The position numbers were made by a program, and so were the translations under genes. The notes beneath the pieces are model-generated. The model made no database searches, had not been told where the DNA came from, and was given only the letters and a program-made list of their open reading frames with translations. A stretch of 64,000 nt of DNA from Chelatococcus sp. HY11. GTDB taxonomy: Bacteria > Pseudomonadota > Alphaproteobacteria > Rhizobiales > Beijerinckiaceae. The stretch's first letter is position 1. Each line of letters starts with the position of its first letter. The DNA lies in contig NZ_JAHBRX010000001.1 in the NCBI RefSeq assembly GCF_018398335.1, positions 2,968,001 through 3,032,000 of the forward strand. The letters run 5' to 3'. Positions 9,425 to 18,229 of the stretch are shown here, in pieces.

Positions 9425-9586
9425 ACGTGTCAGCTCCCGGGCGCGTGGCTGCGTGCAGCAGGTCGCGCTTGGCAATGTTGGCCATGGCGGCAGACTTAGT
9501 TTGCGGAGAATTACAACGCTTGTAAAGCATGTTGATCAAATGATCGTTTCATGTAGAGATGGCCCCAGCCATCAAAGGAGGCATCA
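9425..9586. promoter_or_regulatory. Divergent promoter region between ATPase genes and the substrate-binding/permease operon
   Basis: This 160-bp gap separates the leftward ATPase pair from the rightward binding-protein/permease operon. The AAAGGAGG sequence at 9574-9581 is a strong Shine-Dalgarno for the gene at 9587. AT-rich stretches (TTGTAAAGCATGTTGATCAAATGATC at about 9520-9545) could hold the promoters, but no hexamer pair is assigned. Confidence 0.45.
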
Positions 9587-11182
9587 ATGAAACTAAGGGG
9601 AACCCTCATCCTTCTGGCCACGACCGCGGTCCTTAGCCTTGCCCAGCCGGTTATGGCTGAAACATTGAAATTCGCGGGGACGACAGCCGCGCTGACGTTC
9701 GACCCGCACTCGACCAACGATTTCGTGACGACCAGCATCGTCCGCCAGGTTTATGAAAGCCTGGTCGAGCTCGACGCCGACATGAACCCCATTCCCGGCC
9801 TCGCGGCCAAGTGGGAACCCGTGGGCGAGAGCACCTGGCGCCTGACGCTGAGGCCAAACGTGAAGTTCCACGATGGTTCAGTCATGACCGCCGAGGATGT
9901 CGCATTCTCCGTCAAGCGCCAAGCATCCGCTGCGCTCTATAAGACGCTGTTCGGCAACATCACCGACGCAAAGGTGGTCGATGGCTCGACGGTCGATATC
10001 ATCTCTAAGGGCGCGGACCCCATCCTGCCTGTCAAGCTGACGCGGCTTTTCGTGATGTCCCAGAAATGGGCGACAGACAACGGCGTGGCCACCGTTCCGG
10101 CGCTCGGAACACAGGGCACGGAAGCGTTTTCGCTGCGTCACGCCAACGGCACTGGGCCGATGCTGCTCGCCGAGCAGATACCCGGGCAGAAGACCGTCTT
10201 CAAGAAGAACGACGCTTGGTGGGGCACGTTCAAGGGCAATCTGACCGATGCGGTCTATACGGCGATCAACTCCGCGCCAACCCGCGTCGCCGCTCTGCTG
10301 TCCGGTGAAGTGGACATGATCACCGACCTGCCGCTGCAGGATATTCCCCGCGTCGAGCAGACGCCGAAAATGTCGGTCGTGGACGGACCACAGCGTCTAT
10401 TCATGGAACTGGAAATGGACGGCACCCGCGACCTCGCGCTGGCGACGACCGACAAGTCCGGCCAGCCGCTCAAGGCCAATCCATTCAAGGACGTTCGCGT
10501 GCGCCGAGCGATCGCGCACGGCATCAACGCGCAGCTAATCGTCGACCGCATCATGCGCGGCAAGGCCAAGGTCATCGGCATCGGATCGGCGCCGGGCTTC
10601 TCCGGCTACCAGGCAGATCTCGACCAGCACTGGAAATATGACGTCGATCTATCGAAGAAACTGCTAGCGGAAGCCGGTTATCCCGACGGCTTCACCACCA
10701 CGCTCAACTGCCCTCTGGAGCGTTACGTCAACACCGACGAAATCTGCAAGGCCGTTTCCTCGATGCTGGCACGCGTCGGGATCGACGTGAAGGTCAACGG
10801 CATGGTGTGGCCGGAATTCGCCAAGATGTTGACCAATGGCCCCAATTCTAGCTTTCACCTGATCGGCGCGGCTGGCAATTCCGGCGATGTGCAGGACACG
10901 TTCGTGGCCGTGATGGCGACCCGCGACAAGAGCCGGGGGCAGCAGAACTGGGCAATGTGGACCAATCCCCAGTTCGACGCGGTGACTGACGAACTGGTGA
11001 AGACGCTAGATCCGAAGAGGCGCAACGAACTTTACCGTGAGGGTCTGAAAATCGCCCGCGACAACGTGCATGCAGTCTATCTGCACCAGCCGTTCCTGAC
11101 CTGGGCGATGACCGCGGCGGTGAAGATCCCCGTCCGCGCCGACAGCACGGTGATGTTGCAGAACGTCGAAATCAAGCGGTGA
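9587..11182 (+). CDS. ABC transporter substrate-binding protein (peptide/opine type, family 5)
   Basis: The 531-residue protein starts with a Sec signal peptide (MKLRGTLILLATTAVLSLA..., likely cleaved after PVMA at about residue 24), so it is periplasmic. SBP_bac_5 features include WRLTLRPNVKFHDGS, ALLSGEVDMITDLP, NPFKDVRVRRAIAHGIN and AEAGYPDGFTT. A strong AAAGGAGG site precedes it. It is followed by two permeases and lies divergently from the two ATPases, giving a complete importer. It is closely similar in sequence and layout to the truncated protein at the left window edge, which points to a local duplication with possible ligand divergence. Confidence 0.93.
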   Translation: MKLRGTLILLATTAVLSLAQPVMAETLKFAGTTAALTFDPHSTNDFVTTSIVRQVYESLVELDADMNPIPGLAAKWEPVGESTWRLTLRPNVKFHDGSVMTAEDVAFSVKRQASAALYKTLFGNITDAKVVDGSTVDIISKGADPILPVKLTRLFVMSQKWATDNGVATVPALGTQGTEAFSLRHANGTGPMLLAEQIPGQKTVFKKNDAWWGTFKGNLTDAVYTAINSAPTRVAALLSGEVDMITDLPLQDIPRVEQTPKMSVVDGPQRLFMELEMDGTRDLALATTDKSGQPLKANPFKDVRVRRAIAHGINAQLIVDRIMRGKAKVIGIGSAPGFSGYQADLDQHWKYDVDLSKKLLAEAGYPDGFTTTLNCPLERYVNTDEICKAVSSMLARVGIDVKVNGMVWPEFAKMLTNGPNSSFHLIGAAGNSGDVQDTFVAVMATRDKSRGQQNWAMWTNPQFDAVTDELVKTLDPKRRNELYREGLKIARDNVHAVYLHQPFLTWAMTAAVKIPVRADSTVMLQNVEIKR

Positions 11183-11255
11183 TCGAGACCAAACCGGCTT
11201 TGAGGCGGATTTCGCTTCGAGCCGACCCGCTTCACCGATCGGATGGACCAGCGTC

Positions 11256-12233
11256 GTGAACAGCAGCTATCTCATCCAGCGCCTCATGCACGCCATCCTC
11301 GTGGTGTTCGTGGTAAGCGTCATCGCTTTCCTGCTCGGCAGCTTTACCGGTGATCCAGTAACCAGCGTGCTAGGTGTCGATGCAACCCCCGAAGCGCGTG
11401 CCGCGCTGCGTATGCGGCTCGGCCTCGATGATCCGCTGCTGCTCCAATATGTGCGTTATCTCGGGCGCGTATTCACCGGCGATTTCGGCATGTCCTACAT
11501 CGCCCAACGGCCAGTGATCGACGTCATTCTCGAAAGGGTGCCAGCAACGTTGGAACTGGCGGCGACGGCACTGGTCTTTTCGCTCGGGATCGGCATCCCG
11601 CTCGGCGTGATCGCCGCCGTACATCACCGCAAGATGTGGTCGAGCGCCTTGATGACCATCTCCGTCGTCGGCGTTTCACTTCCGACCTTCGTGGTCGGCA
11701 TTTTCTTGATTCTGATCTTCTCGGTCACGCTCGGTTGGCTGCCGTCCTTCGGGCGCGGCGAGACCGTGCGGCTGGGCGGCTGGGAAACGGGGCTGCTGAC
11801 GCCCTCCGGTCTGCGGTCGCTGCTCTTGCCCGGTTTCGCACTGGCGATCAGCCAGGTGGCACTGGTCGCCCGTCTCGTCCGCGCAGAAATGCTGGAGGTG
11901 CTGCGGGCCGAATATATCCGCTTCGCGCGTGCACGCGGCATTCCCGACAATCGGGTGAATTTCAAGCACGCGCTGCGCAATACGCTGATCCCGATCATCA
12001 CGGTCAGCGGTATCCAGCTCGGCTATCTGCTCGCCTTTGCCGTGGTCGTGGAGCAGGTTTTCCAATGGCCGGGACTGGGGACGCTGTTTCTGTCCGCGCT
12101 GACCCAGACGGACCTTCCGGTTGTGACAGCATTTCTGATGGTCGTGGCCTGCTTCTTCGTGTTCACCAACCTCGTCGTCGATTTCCTCTATGCGCTGGCG
12201 GATCCCAGACTCAAGATGGGAGCGAAAGCATGA
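11256..12233 (+). CDS. ABC transporter permease (DppB/OppB-like)
   Basis: The 325-residue integral membrane protein has the DppB pattern: an N-terminal helix (LIQRLMHAILVVFVVSVIAF), the HxRLGLDDPLL-type segment, a periplasmic loop and five further helices. It also has the EAA-type coupling loop (LRAEYIRFARARGIPDNRV) that contacts the ATPase. The start at 11256 is a GTG and lies 73 bp after the binding protein. The stop overlaps the next permease start (ATGA at 12230-12233). It forms the membrane channel with the next gene. Confidence 0.92.
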   Translation: MNSSYLIQRLMHAILVVFVVSVIAFLLGSFTGDPVTSVLGVDATPEARAALRMRLGLDDPLLLQYVRYLGRVFTGDFGMSYIAQRPVIDVILERVPATLELAATALVFSLGIGIPLGVIAAVHHRKMWSSALMTISVVGVSLPTFVVGIFLILIFSVTLGWLPSFGRGETVRLGGWETGLLTPSGLRSLLLPGFALAISQVALVARLVRAEMLEVLRAEYIRFARARGIPDNRVNFKHALRNTLIPIITVSGIQLGYLLAFAVVVEQVFQWPGLGTLFLSALTQTDLPVVTAFLMVVACFFVFTNLVVDFLYALADPRLKMGAKA

Positions 12234-13186
12234 GCGCCGTCGATCGCAACGAATTTCGCAGACGGTCGTTACCGGTGGCGTTTTTCAAGGCGCTGGGATC
12301 AAACCCAGTGTTAAAATCCCTGCGCTGGCGTCCGGCGGCGATGATTGCCGGAATCCTGCTCTGCGTGATCATCCTCGCGGCGATCTTTGCGCCGTGGTTG
12401 GCGACGCAGGACCCCTACGACGTCTCGAAACTGGACCTCCTCGATTCGCACCTCCCGCCGGCCTGGCTGGCCGGGGGTGACGCGCGCTTCCTGTTGGGTA
12501 CCGACAGCCAGGGCGCCGACCTCCTGTCACTCCTTCTTTATGGTCTGCGCACCTCGCTGATGGTGGGCGTGCTGGCGGTTTCCGTCTCCGTATCGCTCGG
12601 CCTCATCATGGGTCTGCTCAGCGGCTATTTCGGCGGTATTGCCGATGCCGTCATCATGCGCATGGCCGATATCCAGTTCACCTTTCCAGCGATGCTGATG
12701 GCTCTGCTGATCGGCGGCATCAGCAAATCGTTGCTGCCGCTTTCGGTGCAGGATCGGTATGCGATGCTGGTGGTGATCTTCGCGCTCGGTATTTCGCACT
12801 GGCCGCATTTTGCCCGGCTCGTCCGCGCTGCGACCCTGACGCAGCGAAACAAGGATTATGTCGCCGCTGCGCGACTCATCGGCCACAGCCATCTTTCCGT
12901 CATCGCCCGGCAGATCCTGCCGAACGTACTGAACGCCGTATTCGTTCTGGCCACGATGGACATTGCCTTTGCGGTGATGACGGAGGCGACACTTTCCTTC
13001 CTCGGCTTCGGCATGCCGACTACCCAGCCGTCTCTCGGAACGCTGATCAAGATCGGATATTCTTATCTGTTCTCCGGTGAATGGTGGGTCGTGGTCTTTC
13101 CCAGCAGCCTGCTGGTGATCCTGCTGATTTCTATCAATGTCTTCGGCGACTGGGTACGTGACTACTTCGATCCCAAGTTGAGATAG
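12230..13186 (+). CDS. ABC transporter permease (DppC/OppC-like)
   Basis: The 318-residue product starts at the ATG that overlaps the stop of the DppB-like gene. The frame is open far upstream, but that part lies inside dppB and is not coding. It has a cytoplasmic N-terminus, a helix at about 40-62, the LGTDSQGADLLSLLLYGLRTSL motif typical of DppC proteins (LGTDxxGRDxxSRxxxGxRxSL), and an EAA loop (NKDYVAAARLIGHSH). It completes the divergent importer locus. Confidence 0.92.
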   Translation: MSAVDRNEFRRRSLPVAFFKALGSNPVLKSLRWRPAAMIAGILLCVIILAAIFAPWLATQDPYDVSKLDLLDSHLPPAWLAGGDARFLLGTDSQGADLLSLLLYGLRTSLMVGVLAVSVSVSLGLIMGLLSGYFGGIADAVIMRMADIQFTFPAMLMALLIGGISKSLLPLSVQDRYAMLVVIFALGISHWPHFARLVRAATLTQRNKDYVAAARLIGHSHLSVIARQILPNVLNAVFVLATMDIAFAVMTEATLSFLGFGMPTTQPSLGTLIKIGYSYLFSGEWWVVVFPSSLLVILLISINVFGDWVRDYFDPKLR

Positions 13187-13234
13187 AGCTTGAATTGCAG
13201 GCCCCGCCTAGAGGGCCGTTCATGGCGACCGCGT

Positions 13235-13400
13235 TTTTTGGAGACATCCTGCAAGCTGGAACACCGTCGATCTGAGGGCCAGAAGATGTCCGAGCTTATC
13301 GACAGCCAGATGCGGCTTCGAGCCCTTCTTGCGCTTGGCGCCGTCATAGCCGCACGCGACCGGCTTTCAGGCGTGGAGCGCAAGGCGCGGTTGTCGATGA
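13235..13400 (-). pseudogene. IS5-family transposase fragment
   Basis: The minus strand encodes TPES, then after a one-base shift [15 protein letters not shown] and [15 protein letters not shown]. These are the conserved residues around the first catalytic Asp of IS5-family DDE transposases. Only about 50 codons remain, with no start, no downstream DDE residues and no terminal repeats seen. It is a relic that forms the border between the permease operon and a serine-hydrolase remnant. Confidence 0.7.
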
Positions 13401-13414
13401 TCGCGACGGTCGGT

Positions 13415-13685
13415 TGTGCCGGGTGTCCCGATGAACGCGCTGGTCCTGACGCCGCGTGGGTTCTGCTTCAGGTCGACGGTTTGGACCACCACCAGCCGTT
13501 TCGCTGAGACGACGGGGATGACCTGGCCACGGAAGCCTGAGGCATGGAATGCGCCCGTCCCCCAGGTATCGGCGGAAGCGACCACCACATGTAGCCACAG
13601 CCCTGGCGTTCTCGCCTCGCCCAGGGATAGGATCTCGCGGGAATTGCGGGTAGTTGACGTAACTCGATTTCAAGCCGCACAATCC
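13415..13685 (-). pseudogene. Serine hydrolase (beta-lactamase class C type) C-terminal remnant
   Basis: The minus strand in mixed frames encodes GCGYMWWSLP, then the frame of ADTWG...FHASGFRGQVIPVVSAKRLVVVQTVDL and NPRGVRTSAFI. The same order of sequence occurs in the serine-hydrolase pseudogene at 60784-61732 (GYGYMWWTLP, DTWGPDAFYASGYGGQII, KRLVVVQTVDLKQNP). Several frameshifts separate the blocks. It marks a decayed copy of the same gene about 47 kb away. Confidence 0.75.
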
Positions 13686-13735
13686 AGCCGCCTCGGAACG
13701 CCGGGAAGTTTCGAGATCTTCGAGGGAAGAGTATC

Positions 13736-15523
13736 GTGCGTGGATGGCGTGTCTCTGAACCCTTACCCGTTGGTTCGCCGGCTGAACCCGACTTGAAGGC
13801 CGGCGCTGTTGGTACGGCAGATCCAGACAGCATAAGGGCCCAGTTGTGCCGAATCCTGAAGAGCAAGGATTTCGATGCCACCGAGCGGCTACGCAATTTC
13901 CTGAGCTATGTCGTCGAGGAAGCGCTCGCGGGCCGCGCCGATCGTATCAAGGCCTATGCCATCGCGATCGAGGTGTTTCGTCGGGACGCGACGTTCGATG
14001 CCCATTCGGATCCTATCGTCCGCATTGAGGCCGGTCATCTGCGGCGGGCGCTCGATCGCTATTATCTGACGGCCGGCGTGTCGGATGACGTCGTCATTTC
14101 CATTCCGAAAGGCAGCTACGTTCCGAAGTTCGAAGTCAGGCATCGAGCCTCCCCTGCGGCGCCGGTCGTTAATCAACCGCGTCGGCGCACGTTGGCCCCG
14201 CTCATTATCGGCTCCTTGGCCGTTCTTGCGATTGTGTCTTATCTCGCGGTGGATTGGATGAGAGGCGGCAGGGTTGAGAACCCGGCGCTTCCGCGTCTCC
14301 TGGTAAAGCCTTTTGACGATCTTACCGATGTGGGGAAATCGCAGGTTATCGCTCGTGGCCTGACGCAAGAGATCATTGGACAGATCGCCAAGTTCAAGGA
14401 CATCGTCACGATCTCGGGAGATCCACGCAACAGCGTCGCCGCTGCGGGCGTTCTGTCGCCGGTCGATGATCCGCGATACGTCCTTTCGGGTGACATCGAG
14501 ATGACGGACAGCCAGTTTCGCCTTCGCGCGCGCGTGCTGAACCGGATGGACAATTCGGTCATCTGGGCGAACAGTTACAACGGCGATCTTCTGGCTTCGA
14601 CGCTCATCGGCGTCGAGACCGAAATCGCCCGCCAGGTCGCCACGGCTCTTGGGCAACCGTATGGCGTTATCTATCAAGCCGATGCATCAAGGTCATCCCG
14701 CAAAGCCCCCGATGACTGGCAGGCCTATGCCTGCACGCTTTCCTATTATTCCTATCGCGCGAACCTCGACGCCAAGACGCACCCCGCCGTGCGGAAATGC
14801 CTTGAGGACGCGGTTCGACGCTTTCCCAACTACGCAACGGCTTGGGCGCTGCTTTCCCAGACCTATGTTGATGAAATTCGCTTTCGATATCCAATTGATC
14901 CGCAATCGTCGCCCGCATCGATCGACCGGGCGCTCGAAGCGGCGCGTCGGGCCGTTGAACTCGATCCGGAGAATATCCGCGCGCTCCAGTCGCAGATGTT
15001 CGCCCTGTATTTTCACGGTGAGTATGAAGCGGCGCTGAAGGTTGGCGAGCAGGCAATCAATCTCAATCCCAACGATACCGAACTTATGGGCGAATATGGG
15101 TATCGCCTCGCCCTGTCAGGCGACTGGGCCCGTGGCTGCGCCATGATAGATGAGGCGCGCAAGCGCAATCCAGGTCCGCTGGCCTATTACGAAACCGGGC
15201 TCGCCCTTTGCAGCTATTTTCGCGGCGACTTTCGCGAGGCGGCCATGTGGATAACGAAGACGTCAGCGTCGGAGAACCCGAATTATCATCTGATCGCTGC
15301 GGCGATTTTTGCGGAGAACGGTCAAGCCGTCGACGCTGCGCGCGAGCGCGAATGGTTGACGACCCGCGCTCCCAAGCTGGTTGAAAATGCTCGTCAGGAA
15401 ATTGCCATGCGCGTTCTCCAGCCTGCCGATGTCAATCGCCTTGTTGCATCCCTGCGCAAGGCAGGCCTGCAACTTCCGTCGACCCTGGAGCCGGTCGACA
15501 CGACCTCAGCTGCAATTCGATAA
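13736..15523 (+). CDS. Membrane-anchored TPR protein with N-terminal regulatory-like domain
   Basis: The 595-residue product has three parts. Residues about 35-130 (FLSYVVEEALAGRADRIKAY, DPIVRIEAGHLRRALDRYY) form the conserved N-terminal domain of alphaproteobacterial proteins often labelled adenylate-cyclase-like. One transmembrane helix follows at about 155-178 (LIIGSLAVLAIVSYLAVDWM). The C-terminal part starts with a TolB/FlgO-like beta domain (LLVKPFDDLTDVGKS) and ends in tetratricopeptide-type helices (AARRAVELDPENIRALQSQM, GEQAINLNPNDTELMGEYG). No cyclase catalytic motif is seen. The start is taken as the GTG at 13736, without a clear ribosome-binding site, so it is uncertain. Function is unknown; a signalling or scaffold role is plausible. 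Confidence 0.75.
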   Translation: MRGWRVSEPLPVGSPAEPDLKAGAVGTADPDSIRAQLCRILKSKDFDATERLRNFLSYVVEEALAGRADRIKAYAIAIEVFRRDATFDAHSDPIVRIEAGHLRRALDRYYLTAGVSDDVVISIPKGSYVPKFEVRHRASPAAPVVNQPRRRTLAPLIIGSLAVLAIVSYLAVDWMRGGRVENPALPRLLVKPFDDLTDVGKSQVIARGLTQEIIGQIAKFKDIVTISGDPRNSVAAAGVLSPVDDPRYVLSGDIEMTDSQFRLRARVLNRMDNSVIWANSYNGDLLASTLIGVETEIARQVATALGQPYGVIYQADASRSSRKAPDDWQAYACTLSYYSYRANLDAKTHPAVRKCLEDAVRRFPNYATAWALLSQTYVDEIRFRYPIDPQSSPASIDRALEAARRAVELDPENIRALQSQMFALYFHGEYEAALKVGEQAINLNPNDTELMGEYGYRLALSGDWARGCAMIDEARKRNPGPLAYYETGLALCSYFRGDFREAAMWITKTSASENPNYHLIAAAIFAENGQAVDAAREREWLTTRAPKLVENARQEIAMRVLQPADVNRLVASLRKAGLQLPSTLEPVDTTSAAIR

Positions 15524-15547
15524 CAAATAGGTTCGGAGGCGCTCTCG

Positions 15548-16066
15548 TTAGAATGAGATCAGCCCAACTGCGGCTCCACCGAGCACCAGAAGTGCCGGAT
15601 TGATCTTGTAGCTCAGCAGCACAAGCAGGACACCGGCTGCGATCGCCGCTGTCTCCAATCCGAATATCGCGCCCTTGGCCATGGTGAAGCACCCGGCAAG
15701 GAGAAGCCCTATGGCTACAGGCGCCAGACCACTCTGGATCGACGTCCGCCACGGCCAGTGAGCCAGCTTCACCCACCACCTTCCGACTAGAAATGTGAGC
15801 AGCGCGGTCGGGGCGAAGAATGCCAGCAGCACGGCCGCGGCACCGAGCGGGCCCGCAGCCCAATCCCCAATAGGGACGATCATCATCATATTGGGGCCGG
15901 GTGCCAATTGCCCCACGCTGTACAGGTGCACCAACTGTGGAAACGTCAGCCAGGCGTGAACCTCGACGGTCTGATCCTTCAGTTCCGGAAACGCGGCCAT
16001 GCCGCCGCCGACCGTCAGGAGCGAAAGATAGGAGAAGACGCCAAGGAGGGACGGGAGTTCGCTCAC
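15548..16066 (-). CDS. Chromate transporter family protein, C-terminal-half type (short-chain ChrA)
   Basis: The 172-residue membrane protein has one CHR domain. It has the FSYLSLLTVGGGMAAFPEL motif (equivalent to the FGGPxAH region) and a GQLAPGPNMMMIVPIG motif (G-x-x-x-PGP), plus about five to six hydrophobic segments. It starts with GTG overlapping the stop of the upstream CHR gene (GTGA, 16063-16066). Short-chain ChrA proteins work as pairs with opposite membrane topology; this gene and the next form such a pair. The substrate may be chromate or another oxyanion. Confidence 0.85.
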   Translation of the reverse strand: MSELPSLLGVFSYLSLLTVGGGMAAFPELKDQTVEVHAWLTFPQLVHLYSVGQLAPGPNMMMIVPIGDWAAGPLGAAAVLLAFFAPTALLTFLVGRWWVKLAHWPWRTSIQSGLAPVAIGLLLAGCFTMAKGAIFGLETAAIAAGVLLVLLSYKINPALLVLGGAAVGLISF

Positions 16067-16671
16067 GATTTCGTCTCCTCGTCCTTGTGCTTTGGCCGAT
16101 GCCACAGAATGGCGAGGACGCCGACGCCGATAAGGGCGCTGGGCACTGAAAAGTGGAAGTAATTCACCGCGACCACCGTCAGGGCGATGAAGACCAGATC
16201 GAAATGCTGCTCCAGGGACTTTTTGCTGAGTTGCACGACGGTCGAGAGGACCAGGCCGACTGAGGCAGCCGCAACGCCCTTTAGTGCTGCCGTCGCCCAG
16301 ACGTGATCCCCGTAGGCGCGATAGACGATCCCCACGACAAGCATCATCAATGCGCCGGGAACACATATGCCGAGGATCGCAGCGACGGCGCCGCCGGCGC
16401 CTTTCAGCTTCTGACCGACCAGGATCGCCATGTTGGTGGCATTGAGGCCCGGGAGCGATTGGCTGATCGATAGGAGTTCCACGAACGCCCTGTCATCCAG
16501 CCACGGGCGACGAACCACGAGGTGCTCGCGAAGGTAAGGCACGACGCCACCAAAGCTGGTAGCGCCTATGACGAGGAATACGCGGAAGATCTCGCTGGTC
16601 GAGACAGCGCTCGCATTGGCTGCGGCGACGTCAGCCTCGACGCGCGCGTGGGTCGTGCTTGGCTCACTCAT
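16063..16671 (-). CDS. Chromate transporter family protein, N-terminal-half type (short-chain ChrA)
   Basis: The 202-residue membrane protein has one CHR domain with IGATSFGGVVPYLREHLV and SISQSLPGLNATNMAILVG, which match the FGG and PGP-like motifs of ChrA. Its start overlaps the upstream CYTH-like gene by eight bases and its stop overlaps the second CHR gene by four. This gives a three-gene unit with tight coupling. Function by family is efflux of chromate or a related anion. Confidence 0.85.
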   Translation of the reverse strand: MSEPSTTHARVEADVAAANASAVSTSEIFRVFLVIGATSFGGVVPYLREHLVVRRPWLDDRAFVELLSISQSLPGLNATNMAILVGQKLKGAGGAVAAILGICVPGALMMLVVGIVYRAYGDHVWATAALKGVAAASVGLVLSTVVQLSKKSLEQHFDLVFIALTVVAVNYFHFSVPSALIGVGVLAILWHRPKHKDEETKS

Positions 16672-17620
16672 GACTTTGCGGCTCGGCTCCGTTGAGGCGA
16701 TAGACCATGGCGGTCTTGGTGACGCCGAGCGCCAGCCAGTCCGCGACCTCGCGCTGCAACGTCACATAGAACTGGGAGGCGATCTTCCTCTGCTGCTGCG
16801 CGATATCCTCCTTGCGATCAAATTTGGCTTGGAACGCGAATTCGCCCACCAGAGAGCGGTGCTCGCCGCGCGTGCGCCATAGGCTGACATCGCATTTGGC
16901 CTTGAGGCCTCGCCCAAAATTGAGCGTCCCGAGGTGCAGCAGCACCTCCTCGACAATGCCGCCATTCACCAGGCTGACCCGTTCCTTGCCAGACTTTTTC
17001 AGCATCGTCAGCGCCGGAAAGACGCGGTGAAGCGTTTCCATGGACGTCTTGTCCTTGTCATGGGTCTGGCTGAGGCCGAACTGGCAATTGTGCGAATAGA
17101 GAATCCGGTAGCCACCGATCTCGTCTTTGAGCGGCAGCGCTTCCGCCTTGAACTTGATCCGATAGTCGCCGTCGATGTCGGGGCGCACGTCGAGCGCCGC
17201 CGCCGCCGCTTCATTGGGATGCCGGAACTTGAACACGATCTCCGGATCGCCCTCGGCAAAGCCGTCCACATAGGAAATGCGCCGCCGCAATATGAAGGCA
17301 TTCGAATAGAGCGCGAAATCCGGCGTATCCAGAAACAGGATCTCCCGCACTTCTGGCCTGACGCTGGCCTTCTTGTCCTCAGTGAAGCCGACGCCGAGCT
17401 TCCTTGCCGTTCGCTGCACGATCTTGCCGAAGTCGCGGAAGCTTTTCACCGATGTGAAGCGGTCCGGCTTCAGGATGAGCTTTGCCTCGAGATATTGCAC
17501 GCGATCGAGGGCCGCTCCGTCGTTATAGGTCGATGGAAGCGTGGGCGTGCTCGCAGCTTTGGCTGCCGTCCGCGCTGCTGTTTTCGTCTTGCCGTCAGCG
17601 TGACCTTTCACGGCACGCAC
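16664..17620 (-). CDS. Uncharacterised protein with CYTH-like features
   Basis: The 318-residue soluble protein begins with a low-complexity Ala/Lys/Thr stretch. It then has YLEAKLILKPDRF and, further on, ILFLDTPDFALYSNAFILRRR and PEIVFKFRHP. The ExK-like start and the 'YLDTPDxxLxxxxxxLRRR' pattern resemble CYTH-fold (triphosphate tunnel) enzymes. This is a pattern match only. It is the first gene of the unit with the two CHR-domain transporters, to which it is translationally coupled. Whether it regulates them is unknown. Confidence 0.6.
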   Translation of the reverse strand: MRAVKGHADGKTKTAARTAAKAASTPTLPSTYNDGAALDRVQYLEAKLILKPDRFTSVKSFRDFGKIVQRTARKLGVGFTEDKKASVRPEVREILFLDTPDFALYSNAFILRRRISYVDGFAEGDPEIVFKFRHPNEAAAAALDVRPDIDGDYRIKFKAEALPLKDEIGGYRILYSHNCQFGLSQTHDKDKTSMETLHRVFPALTMLKKSGKERVSLVNGGIVEEVLLHLGTLNFGRGLKAKCDVSLWRTRGEHRSLVGEFAFQAKFDRKEDIAQQQRKIASQFYVTLQREVADWLALGVTKTAMVYRLNGAEPQSHE

Positions 17621-17650
17621 CCCCTTCTCAATTCGATGGTCGTGACGCTG

Positions 17651-18229
17651 CTACGACTTGCCGGAGCGCCAATCCGACAACCCGAACAGCATGGCTTTCA
17701 TTCGGCCTGGGCCTAGTGCTCGATTGAAGTTCTGGAATGCGAAGAACGGTATCAGCGCGAAGAATAGGATCACGGCGACGCAGACAATGCCGGCCAGCCC
17801 TCCGCCGCCAATCGTCGGCACACTATGTTCGGCCGTTTCTCCCCTGAATAACCCCAGAACCATTTCTTCCGCGACATGGAATATTATGAAAGACACCGAA
17901 AATAGAAAAGCGTCATGTACAATTGGATAGATCAAAGGGCGCCGATGTAGCCATCGACTTAAATTTATAGTTTCCAATATAAGCATGACCTTCGCCATGA
18001 TGAACGCATTGATGAGGGCAAACCCCTGGGAGGTGAAGTTGATGTCGTGTTCCCGGAGGATGATCCTCTGGTTCAAGACGAAGAGGCCGAACAGTACCCA
18101 CAGGTAGAGGAACAGGATCACAAAACGCTTGATCTCGCTGAGGCCGCGCGCGGCCAGGCGCCCGGTGAGCGCTCCGCGCGGACCGGCCCCCTTGGTCGGA
18201 TCCGGACGTTGCGAGTCAGCCGGCGTCAT
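17651..18229 (-). CDS. Hypothetical four-helix membrane protein
   Basis: The 192-residue product has four hydrophobic segments: FVILFLYLWVLFGLFVL, FALINAFIMAKVMLIL, AFLFSVSFIIFHVAEEMVL and AGIVCVAVILFFALIPFFAF. The N-terminal 30 residues are polar. No family is recognised. It overlaps the upstream carboxymuconolactone-decarboxylase-family gene by 14 bp, so the two are likely co-transcribed. Confidence 0.65.
   Translation of the reverse strand: MTPADSQRPDPTKGAGPRGALTGRLAARGLSEIKRFVILFLYLWVLFGLFVLNQRIILREHDINFTSQGFALINAFIMAKVMLILETINLSRWLHRRPLIYPIVHDAFLFSVSFIIFHVAEEMVLGLFRGETAEHSVPTIGGGGLAGIVCVAVILFFALIPFFAFQNFNRALGPGRMKAMLFGLSDWRSGKS

Noticed and set aside
11636-12229. Upstream extension of the DppC frame
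   Set aside because: The frame is open, but this part overlaps dppB; the family start and the ATGA overlap place the start at 12230.
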